From an uncultured Rothia sp. (GTDB taxonomy: Bacteria; Actinomycetota; Actinomycetes; Actinomycetales; Micrococcaceae): 6,623 nt of DNA. The notes below the pieces were generated by a model. The model worked only from the letters and a program-made list of their open reading frames with translations. It was not told the DNA's origin and did no database searches. The position numbers and the translations under genes are program-made. Each line of letters opens with the position of its first letter. The first letter of the stretch is position 1. Shown piece by piece: positions 1-4,734 of the stretch. The stretch lies in assembly GCF_937976295.1 (NCBI RefSeq), contig NZ_CALJRY010000025.1:1-6623 (forward strand), read 5' to 3'.

Positions 1-13
1 GGCCCCTCATTGA
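1..13. terminator. Right arm of a truncated terminator hairpin (window edge)
   Basis: The first nine bases, GGCCCCTCA, followed by TT, match the right arm and T-rich flank of the complete terminator at 2330-2368 (GGCCCCTCGTTT). Both sit just downstream of the 3' end of a minus-strand Tat-protein gene. The left arm would lie outside the window, so the hairpin is inferred by homology with the second module. It implies a convergent plus-strand gene ending just left of base 1. Confidence 0.45.
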
Positions 14-24
14 TGTTCGTGCCT

Positions 25-885
25 TTAGCGGCTAATGGTTGCCGAAGCGGTCAGACCGGAAATGTCCTGGTAGGTCTGCGCACCGCCGTCGGTCAGTTCC
101 AGGGCGAGGGTGCCGCTGATAACGGTGATGGTGGTGGTCAGGGTGTAGCTGGAGGTCACCTCGGTGAGGTACACCGGAGCCTGAGACGCCAGAATCTGGC
201 CGTAGCGAATCGCGCCGTCAGCAGGTGCGGTTGCGGAGTCGTTCGTGCTGGTCGTCACGGTCATGGTGCCGGTCCACGTGTTGCCCTCAATGACCGGCTC
301 GTTGAAGCTCACGGTCAGGTCGGCGCCGTTGAATGCGTTTAGCGCCGGGTTGTTGGTCTTCGCGCCGCCCTCGCTGTACTTCAGCGTGGGGATTTCGATG
401 GTCTCGCCGGCGTCCCAGAGCATCGGCTCGATGATTTCGTCGGCGGAGGGGAAGGTGAACTTGAGGGTCACCCGCAGGGTCGCGCCACCCTGCAGGTAGG
501 TTTTGCCCTGATATTCGCCTTTGGAGTTGATCGGGGCGGAGAACCACAGGCCCGCGCCACCGTACAAGCCCGCGCCGACGCTACCGCCGGGGGTGAAGGT
601 GCCGCCACCGGCGCTCTGCGGGGTGGTGGAGGTCGCGGTCGCGTTAGCAACCTGAACGGTGTAGGAGTCCAGACCGAAGCGGGTATCAAAGTCGTTGGAG
701 GGGTCCGAGTTGAACGCCTGGGTGAAAACGCCGTACTTGACGGTCGGAATCTCAGAGTCGATGGAGGATGCGTACGCCGGGACAGCCGCGGCTGCCGCAA
801 TAACGGGGGTGCTCCACGCGGCACCCTTGACGAGGGTGCGGCGGTTCATGCTGTCGGTGGTGTTCAAGGGCTGCGAAGAAGTCAT
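25..885 (-). CDS. Tat-exported protein of unknown function, copy 1
   Basis: This gene encodes a 286-residue exported protein that I do not recognise as a named family. The N-terminus carries a twin-arginine signal: Arg15-Arg16 in NRRTLVK, a hydrophobic Ala-rich stretch, then AYA at residues 37-39 as a likely signal peptidase I site. The mature part of about 247 residues has no cysteine, no lipobox, no LPXTG sorting motif and no C-terminal membrane helix. It is rich in Thr, Ser and Gly with alternating hydrophobic residues, which suggests a beta-sheet secreted protein. Residues 83-124 are Gly-rich and almost identical to the paralog at 2402-3253. Start choice: ATG at 885 aligns with the paralog's MTSS start, with purine-rich AGAAAG seven bases upstream. 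The stop is TAA at 25-27. It is divergent from the metzincin at 1166. The role is unknown; partner, substrate or inhibitor of that protease are guesses from gene order only. Confidence 0.88.
   Translation of the reverse strand: MTSSQPLNTTDSMNRRTLVKGAAWSTPVIAAAAAVPAYASSIDSEIPTVKYGVFTQAFNSDPSNDFDTRFGLDSYTVQVANATATSTTPQSAGGGTFTPGGSVGAGLYGGAGLWFSAPINSKGEYQGKTYLQGGATLRVTLKFTFPSADEIIEPMLWDAGETIEIPTLKYSEGGAKTNNPALNAFNGADLTVSFNEPVIEGNTWTGTMTVTTSTNDSATAPADGAIRYGQILASQAPVYLTEVTSSYTLTTTITVISGTLALELTDGGAQTYQDISGLTASATISR
131..178. repeat. Near-identical patch shared with 2508-2555
   Basis: These 48 bases differ at only one position from 2508-2555 in the second Tat-protein gene. They encode the PVY-(L/F)-TEVTSSYTLTTT segment near the C-terminus. 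Neighbouring DNA in the two genes is much more diverged, including at synonymous sites. Confidence 0.8.
572..639. repeat. Near-identical patch shared with 2943-3010
   Basis: These 68 bases differ from 2943-3010 at a single position (a at 607, g in the other copy). They encode the start of the conserved Gly-rich block of the Tat-exported protein. The adjacent stretch 514-571 codes for nearly the same residues but carries about ten differences from its partner. The near identity is therefore at DNA level and is not explained only by protein conservation. Gene conversion between the copies is a likely cause. Confidence 0.8.
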
Positions 886-908
886 AGGGTGTCTTTCTGA
901 AGCTTTGT

Positions 909-929
909 GAATGCGGTGATGCCTGTGAT
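909..929 (-). promoter_or_regulatory. Conserved 5' leader of Tat-protein gene, copy 1
   Basis: This 21-base block matches 3274-3294 except at two positions and lies between the predicted transcription start and the start codon. On the minus strand it contains two ATCAC units (ATCACAGGCATCACC). The sequence around it (890-908) is not conserved, which points to selection on the leader RNA or on an extra protein-binding site. No specific function is recognised. Confidence 0.45.
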
Positions 930-930
930 G

Positions 931-958
931 TGAATTACTGCTATTGTGGTGTAATTCA
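931..958. promoter_or_regulatory. Putative operator, inverted repeat TGAATTAC-N12-GTAATTCA, copy 1
   Basis: Perfect 8-bp arms (931-938 and 951-958) are separated by 12 bases. The arm centres are 20 bp apart, about two helical turns, so they lie on one face of the DNA as a dimeric regulator would need. The same arms at the same spacing occur at 3296-3323, but with a different 12-base spacer. The site overlaps the predicted -10 element of the minus-strand gene. Regulator family unknown; repression is an inference from the overlap. Confidence 0.65.
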
Positions 959-970
959 GTTCATCTTCAA
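943..970 (-). promoter_or_regulatory. Predicted promoter of Tat-protein gene, copy 1
   Basis: Reading the minus strand, TTGAAG (970-965) is a -35 candidate and CACAAT (948-943) a -10 candidate with a 16-base spacer. The equivalent positions in the second module give TTGAAG and TAGAGT with the same spacing. The -10 falls inside the spacer of the inverted repeat at 931-958. Transcription would start about 50 bases before the ATG at 885. The -10 hexamers match the consensus only 4 of 6, so support comes mainly from the conserved position. Confidence 0.45.
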
Positions 971-1003
971 AACTACCCTAACTTCCCCACAGGATTTTCA
1001 ACA

Positions 1004-1017
1004 TGCACACGTATGCA
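1004..1017. promoter_or_regulatory. Near-palindrome in the copy 1 divergent region
   Basis: TGCACACGTATGCA pairs at six of seven positions around the central ACGT. It lies between the Tat-protein promoter and the metzincin gene and has no counterpart in the second module. It could be a site for a regulator specific to this copy. A chance palindrome is also possible. Confidence 0.25.
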
Positions 1018-1154
1018 GTGAAAATCATGCGTGGAGTTGGGCACACTATACAACGGCGCCTCATCCTCCCCTAAACCTGTGCCGGAACTTTAAATCTGGA
1101 GCCTTGAGCTGGGTGGACTCGGCGCCACCACATACGCAACACCGCAGAATTCAC

Positions 1155-1159
1155 AAGGA
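1155..1159 (+). promoter_or_regulatory. Ribosome binding site of metzincin copy 1
   Basis: AAGGA lies six bases before the ATG at 1166. The same AAGGA..CACAATG-like context precedes the paralog at 3487, which supports both starts. No confident plus-strand promoter was found upstream; TATACA at 1047-1052 is a weak -10 candidate without a good -35. Confidence 0.75.
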
Positions 1160-1165
1160 CAACAC

Positions 1166-2281
1166 ATGGCATTTATGAAGAGCGCACGTATTGCCTTTGC
1201 CTCCGTGGCAGTACTCTGCCTGGGCGCTATCGCAGCCCCCGCAGCCCAGGCGTACAACCCCGATATTGACGGCGACGGCATCCCCAACACATGGGAAATG
1301 AAGGGCTACGACGCCGACGGCGACGGCAAGGTAGACGTGGACTACCCCGGCATGGGCGCCAACCCGCTGAAGAAGGACATCTTCGTGGAGATGGACTACA
1401 TGCCCGACCTGCTCGCCAGCGAGGATGAGCTCGATCGCATTACCGAAATCTATGCGAAGCTGCCGATTCGCAACCCCAACGGCACCACCGGCATTAACAT
1501 TCACCTGGATGCCGGCAGCGCCCGTAGTGCCAAGTACAACCTGGGCGGCGGTAATGAAATCGCCCACGAGCAGCTGGACGGTAAGATGCAACGTTGGGGT
1601 GATCTCTACCTCGCAAATATGGATTCGAACCGTCGCAGTGTTTTCCACTACATGATTTGGGGCGACTCCCACGGTGATACCGGATCCTCCGGTCAGGGCT
1701 GGGTTGGCGGCCGCGGCTTCGTCGTGACCGTCGGCCCGCGCTTCTGGGGCACGTCCGCAACCTCCGATGTTCGCGTGGCAACCTTCGTGCACGAGCTGGG
1801 CCACAACCTCGGCTTGCGTCACGGTGGCACTGACAGCGTGAACTATAAGCCGAATTACATGAGCATCATGAATTACCGCTACCAGCTGCGTGGTCTGGAG
1901 CGTGCGGACGGTACGAAGTACTTCGGCTACTCGACCCGTGCCTACAAGGATCTGGACGAAACCAAGCTGGACGAGAAGACCGGCTTCGGTCGTAACGCCT
2001 ACGGTTTCTACTACAACGGCAAGCCCGCGTGGGAAGCTATCGACTTCAACGGTAACGGCAAGATTGACGATGCGCCGGTTGAAGCTGACATTAACGGTGA
2101 CGACAAGAAGACCGTGCTGACCGCGCCTAACGACCTGAAGACCCTGAAGCTGCAGGCTGAGGGCAAGGAAGTTCAGCAGGGTGTGTACTCTCCCGAGGCG
2201 GAGCTCTCCGGCGAGATTGAAGACAACGAAATGACTGCTGAGTACGCTCGCGCTGAGGGTCTGGTTCCCGCGAAGGACTAG
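1166..2281 (+). CDS. Secreted metzincin-type zinc metalloprotease, copy 1
   Basis: This gene encodes a 371-residue exported endopeptidase candidate. A Sec signal peptide (about residues 1-29) has Lys5 and Arg8, a hydrophobic core and an AQA site before Tyr30. Two acidic DxDxDG calcium-type loops follow (Asp33-Asp37 with IPNTWE; Asp49-Asp53). The catalytic motif HELGHNLGLRH at 209-219 gives zinc ligands His209, His213 and His219, general base Glu210 and the metzincin turn Gly216. SIMNY at 233-237 supplies the Met-turn Met235, 16 residues after the third His. Further calcium-type loops occur at 293-301 (DFNGNGKID) and 308-313 (DINGDD, less regular than in the paralog). The only cysteine is in the signal peptide, so the mature enzyme has no disulfides and no cysteine-switch. 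The start is fixed by AAGGA at 1155 and by the paralog. The family within the metzincins is not certain and the substrate is unknown. It is divergent from the Tat-exported protein gene at 25-885. Confidence 0.92.
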   Translation: MAFMKSARIAFASVAVLCLGAIAAPAAQAYNPDIDGDGIPNTWEMKGYDADGDGKVDVDYPGMGANPLKKDIFVEMDYMPDLLASEDELDRITEIYAKLPIRNPNGTTGINIHLDAGSARSAKYNLGGGNEIAHEQLDGKMQRWGDLYLANMDSNRRSVFHYMIWGDSHGDTGSSGQGWVGGRGFVVTVGPRFWGTSATSDVRVATFVHELGHNLGLRHGGTDSVNYKPNYMSIMNYRYQLRGLERADGTKYFGYSTRAYKDLDETKLDEKTGFGRNAYGFYYNGKPAWEAIDFNGNGKIDDAPVEADINGDDKKTVLTAPNDLKTLKLQAEGKEVQQGVYSPEAELSGEIEDNEMTAEYARAEGLVPAKD

Positions 2282-2329
2282 CCTTTAGCGACTGTCGGCG
2301 GTAACCGATACGCTGAGCCTTAAACAGGG

Positions 2330-2368
2330 CGAGGGGCCCGGTATCCATAACGGATGCCGGGCCCCTCG
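2330..2368. terminator. Bidirectional terminator between the two modules
   Basis: A 17-bp stem (2330-2346 with 2352-2368, one G-U pair) with loop ATAAC is very GC-rich (GAGGGGCCCGG core). GTTTA follows on the plus strand, and on the minus strand the stem is followed after a short gap by GTTTA. It serves the convergent ends of the metzincin (stop at 2279-2281) and the second Tat-protein gene (stop at 2402-2404). The U-tracts are short. Confidence 0.85.
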
Positions 2369-2381
2369 TTTATGCTCGCTA

Positions 2382-2408
2382 CCTTAGCGGGTGATTACCC
2401 CTTAGCGG
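2382..2408. repeat. 9-bp direct repeat giving a second in-frame stop
   Basis: CCTTAGCGG occurs at 2382-2390 and 2400-2408, an 18-base period. On the minus strand each unit reads CGC TAA in the same frame, so the last Arg codon and stop of the Tat-protein gene are repeated six codons downstream. It looks like a small tandem duplication at the gene's 3' end. Confidence 0.55.
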
Positions 2409-3253
2409 CTAATGGTTGCCGAAGCGCTCAAACCAGCCAGATCCTGGAAGGTGTACTCGCCGCCCTCGGTCAGCTGCATTGCGACGCTACCGCTGGTGAT
2501 CTGAGCGGTGGTGGTCAGGGTGTAGCTGGAGGTCACCTCGGTGAAGTACACCGGAACCAGCGAAGCCAGCACCTGCGCGTAGCTCACGCCGTCCTTTGCG
2601 GTGGCTTCCAGGTAGTCGGAGGTGCGGATGTCCAGCACGCCGGTCCAGACGTTGTCCTCGATGGTCGGCTCGTAGAACTTCGCGGTGTATGCGATGCCGT
2701 TGAACGCAGCCACGGTGGGGTTGTTGGTCTTTGCGCCGCCCGCACTCTTGGCGAGTGCCGGGATCTCAACGTCGTTCTCGGTGTCCCACAGCAGCGGGTC
2801 GGTGACGTCCTCTGCGGTGGGGAAGGTGAACTCGAAGGTCACCTGCAGGTGCGACAGAGGGTACAGCCAGGTGCTGCCCTGGAACTCGCCCTTGGAGTTA
2901 ATGGGTGCGGAAATCCACAGACCCGCGCCACCGTACAGGCCTGCGCCGACGCTACCGCCGGGGGTGAAGGTGCCGCCGCCGGCGCTCTGCGGGGTGGTGG
3001 AGGTCGCGGTGATGTTGGGTACCTGCACGGTGTAGGAGTCCAGGCCGTAGCGGGTATCAAAGTCGTTGGCGGGGTTCGAGTTGAACGCCTGGGTGAAGAC
3101 ACCGAACCTCAGGGTCGGGGTTTCCTGCGCATCGGTGGATGCCGCGTAGGCGGGTACCGCCGCTGCGGTTGCGATGACGGGGGTGCTCCATGCGGCACCC
3201 TTGATGAGGGCGCGGCGGTTCAGACCGTTAGTGGTATTCGAGGAAGAAGTCAT
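2402..3253 (-). CDS. Tat-exported protein of unknown function, copy 2
   Basis: This gene encodes a 283-residue paralog of the product at 25-885, identical at more than half of positions by eye. Twin arginines at 13-14 (NRRALIK), a hydrophobic segment and AYA at 35-37 form a Tat signal with a likely cleavage before Ala38. The mature protein has no cysteine and no anchor. Residues 82-123 match residues 83-124 of copy 1 with a single difference (Ile for Phe). The C-terminal SATISR and the PVYFTEVTSSYTLTTT segment are also conserved, while the middle (about 125-225) varies. Start choice: ATG at 3253 aligns with the copy 1 start and has AAGAGAGA just upstream. An upstream in-frame ATG at 3289 would add twelve residues from the conserved leader and is rejected. 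The gene is divergent from the metzincin at 3487. Function unknown. Confidence 0.88.
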   Translation of the reverse strand: MTSSSNTTNGLNRRALIKGAAWSTPVIATAAAVPAYAASTDAQETPTLRFGVFTQAFNSNPANDFDTRYGLDSYTVQVPNITATSTTPQSAGGGTFTPGGSVGAGLYGGAGLWISAPINSKGEFQGSTWLYPLSHLQVTFEFTFPTAEDVTDPLLWDTENDVEIPALAKSAGGAKTNNPTVAAFNGIAYTAKFYEPTIEDNVWTGVLDIRTSDYLEATAKDGVSYAQVLASLVPVYFTEVTSSYTLTTTAQITSGSVAMQLTEGGEYTFQDLAGLSASATISR

Positions 3254-3273
3254 AGGATCTCTCTTGTTGTAAA

Positions 3274-3294
3274 GAATGTGGTGATGCATGTGAT
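3274..3294 (-). promoter_or_regulatory. Conserved 5' leader of Tat-protein gene, copy 2
   Basis: This block is the counterpart of 909-929, with two differences in 21 bases and the same distance to the inverted repeat. On the minus strand the two ATCAC units flank ATGC. Nearby leader sequence has diverged. Confidence 0.45.
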
Positions 3295-3295
3295 T

Positions 3296-3323
3296 TGAAT
3301 TACTGATACTCTAATGTAATTCA
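3296..3323. promoter_or_regulatory. Putative operator, inverted repeat TGAATTAC-N12-GTAATTCA, copy 2
   Basis: The arms at 3296-3303 and 3316-3323 are identical to those at 931-958, while the spacer TGATACTCTAAT shares little with TGCTATTGTGGT. Kept arms with a free spacer are the pattern expected of a two-half-site regulator. It overlaps the predicted -10 of the minus-strand promoter. Confidence 0.65.
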
Positions 3324-3335
3324 GCTCATCTTCAA
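3308..3335 (-). promoter_or_regulatory. Predicted promoter of Tat-protein gene, copy 2
   Basis: On the minus strand TTGAAG (3335-3330) and TAGAGT (3313-3308) are separated by 16 bases, the same geometry as in module 1. The conserved block ends soon after the -35, at about 3350. This suggests that control is centred on the Tat-protein side of the divergent region. Confidence 0.45.
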
Positions 3336-3474
3336 AATTATCTCAACTTTTACCTCAATGTATGAACATTACGGCACCCAGCTCACCTAACGAGTGAAAC
3401 GGGAGCATCATGGAAACCGAGGAGAACGTCCTCCCGGAAAACTCCACAGAAACACCACCGGTCACCACACATTT

Positions 3475-3479
3475 AAGGA
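3475..3479 (+). promoter_or_regulatory. Ribosome binding site of metzincin copy 2
   Basis: AAGGA lies seven bases before the ATG at 3487. This decides the start against an in-frame GTG at 3394, whose 31 extra residues would precede the signal peptide and have no counterpart in copy 1. Confidence 0.75.
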
Positions 3480-3486
3480 ACACAAC

Positions 3487-4575
3487 ATGGCATTTATGAA
3501 GAGCGCACGCGTCACGCTTGCCTCCCTCGCAGTGCTCTGCCTGGGCACTATCGCAGCCCCCGCAGCAAACGCCTACAGCGCCGACATCGACGGCGACGGC
3601 ATCCCCAACACCTGGGAACTGAAGGGCTACGACGCCGACGGCGACGGCAAAATCGACGTCGACTTCCCCGCAATGGGCGCAAGCCCTAACCACAAGGACA
3701 TCTTTGTCGAGATGGACTACATGGCAGGCCTGCTGCCCAGCGAAGACGAACTGGACCGCATCACCAAGATTTACGCCGACCTGCCCCTGCGCAACCCCGA
3801 CGGCACCACCGGCATCAACATCCACCTGGACGCCGGTGACGCCCGCAGCGCCAAGTACAACCTCGGCGGCGGCAACGAAATCAGCTACCAGGAACTCGAC
3901 AGCGAATTTAAGGCGCTCCACCGCATCAAGGCGACCGAAGGTAAGTTCAACCCCGCCCGCGAAGGCACCTTCCACTACATGATCTGGGGCGACTACTACG
4001 ACAACAGCTACTCCTCCGGTATCGCTAACTTCGGCGGTCGTAACTTTATGGTCACCGTCGGCCCGCACTTCTGGGGCAAGGCAAGCAGCGACATCCGCGT
4101 GGCAGTGTTCGTGCACGAGCTCGGCCACAACCTCGCCCTGAGCCACGGCGGCTGGGACGAAATCAACTACAAGCCCAACTACTACAGCGTCATGAACTAC
4201 CAGTACACCCTCACCGGCGTGCCCATGGCTGACGGTAGCCGCTACTTCGGCTACTCCACCGCCGAGTACCGCATGCTCAACGAGGCGAAGCTGTACGAGG
4301 CGCGCGGCTTTGGCCCTCGTGCTGCCGGTATGCTCTACAAGGGCAAGCCCGCCGACCAGCCGATTGACTTCAACGGCAACGGCAAGATTGACACCGAGCC
4401 GGTGTCTGTGGACCTGAACGGTGACGGCTTGATCACGAACCTGGGTGCGGCAAACGATCTGAAGATGATCCGCTTCCAGGCAACCGAAAACCCGGAGAAG
4501 GACAAGGGTCCCGAGCACATTGAACCGAGCGGCATTACCGCCGAGCACGCTCGTTCGCTGGGTCTGATTAAGTAG
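3487..4575 (+). CDS. Secreted metzincin-like metalloprotease, copy 2, with altered zinc motif
   Basis: This gene encodes a 362-residue paralog of the protease at 1166-2281. It has the same Sec signal peptide layout (ANA before Tyr30), the same N-terminal DxDxDG loops (33-37, 49-53) and the shared KDIFVEMDYM segment at 70-79. The zinc motif is HELGHNLALSH at 210-220: His210, Glu211, His214 and His220 are kept, but the usual metzincin Gly is Ala217 (GCC at 4135-4137). The Met-turn SVMNY (234-238) is intact. C-terminal calcium-type loops are DFNGNGKID (294-302) and DLNGDG (309-314). No cysteine follows the signal peptide. Residues about 138-161 differ greatly from copy 1, then FHYMIWGD is identical, so this variable stretch may affect specificity. 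The first 23 bases of both genes are identical. It is probably an enzyme, but activity may be changed by Ala217. Confidence 0.9.
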   Translation: MAFMKSARVTLASLAVLCLGTIAAPAANAYSADIDGDGIPNTWELKGYDADGDGKIDVDFPAMGASPNHKDIFVEMDYMAGLLPSEDELDRITKIYADLPLRNPDGTTGINIHLDAGDARSAKYNLGGGNEISYQELDSEFKALHRIKATEGKFNPAREGTFHYMIWGDYYDNSYSSGIANFGGRNFMVTVGPHFWGKASSDIRVAVFVHELGHNLALSHGGWDEINYKPNYYSVMNYQYTLTGVPMADGSRYFGYSTAEYRMLNEAKLYEARGFGPRAAGMLYKGKPADQPIDFNGNGKIDTEPVSVDLNGDGLITNLGAANDLKMIRFQATENPEKDKGPEHIEPSGITAEHARSLGLIK

Positions 4576-4631
4576 GCTGACTGGTCGGCGCCCCGCTGAT
4601 AGAGAGCCCGCCGACAAAGAGCCTTGTCAGC
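4576..4631 (+). other. Nested hairpin just after the metzincin copy 2 stop
   Basis: An outer stem GCTGAC/GTCAGC (4576-4581, 4626-4631) encloses an inner stem GTCGGCG/CGCCGAC (4584-4590, 4609-4615). It begins at the base after the stop codon and precedes the strong terminator. It may protect the 3' end of the transcript or block decay; it has no T-tract of its own. Copy 1 shows no obvious counterpart. Confidence 0.35.
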
Positions 4632-4644
4632 TCAGTAAAATAGT

Positions 4645-4684
4645 AAGGTGCGGATACCGAATCATCATTCGGTATCCGCACCTT
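4645..4684. terminator. Bidirectional terminator between the protease and acs genes
   Basis: A perfect 17-bp stem (4645-4661 with 4668-4684) with loop TCATCA is bounded by A/T-rich flanks (AAAATAGT on the left, TACTCT on the right). It lies between convergent genes and can serve both strands. On the minus strand the stem is followed by ACTATTTTACT. Confidence 0.88.
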
Positions 4685-4702
4685 TACTCTATGCAGCTTT
4701 CA

Positions 4703-4721
4703 GCTCAGCACAGTGCTCAGC
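4703..4721. other. Imperfect palindrome downstream of acs
   Basis: GCTCAGCACAGTGCTCAGC is symmetrical around 4712 apart from one mismatched pair. It lies 14 bases beyond the acs stop codon. As RNA it could form a small hairpin ahead of the main terminator, or it may be a protein site. The evidence is symmetry only. Confidence 0.3.
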
Positions 4722-4734
4722 TCAACAACAGAGC

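Larger units (their letters stand above)
25..4575. repeat. Tandem duplication of a divergent Tat-protein / metzincin module
   Basis: Unit 1 (25-2281) and unit 2 (2402-4575) have the same gene order and orientation: a minus-strand Tat-exported protein, a divergent control region of 200-300 bases, then a plus-strand metzincin. Both gene products are clearly paralogous across units along their whole length. The divergent control regions also share an aligned block (909 to about 985 with 3274 to about 3350, constant offset 2365). Most coding positions have diverged, so the duplication is not recent, although some patches remain nearly identical. Confidence 0.9.

Noticed and set aside
930..1178. 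82-codon plus-strand frame in the divergent region of module 1
   Set aside because: It overlaps the conserved inverted repeat and promoter, has no ribosome binding site, has unusual codon use, and has no counterpart in module 2.
1214..1225. Lipoprotein signal in the proteases (VLCLG, Cys18)
   Set aside because: The residue before Cys is Leu, not Gly, Ala or Ser, and a good AQA or ANA cleavage site follows, so standard signal peptidase I processing is more likely.
3254..3289. Twelve-residue extension of Tat-protein copy 2 from ATG at 3289
   Set aside because: The added sequence comes from the conserved leader, and copy 1 starts at the aligned MTSS position with a purine-rich site.
2354..3298. 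Plus-strand open frame (314 codons) over Tat-protein copy 2
   Set aside because: It is antisense to a well supported gene, runs through the terminator arm and the promoter region, and has a Gly/Val-rich low-complexity product.
3394..3486. 31-residue N-terminal extension of protease copy 2 from GTG at 3394
   Set aside because: It would bury the signal peptide, is highly charged, has no counterpart in copy 1, and the AAGGA at 3475 fits the ATG at 3487.
3355..4617. Long minus-strand open frame (420 codons) opposite protease copy 2
   Set aside because: It lies fully antisense to a protein with clear metzincin motifs. Its Val/Ala-rich repetitive product is typical of the antisense frame of high-GC coding DNA.
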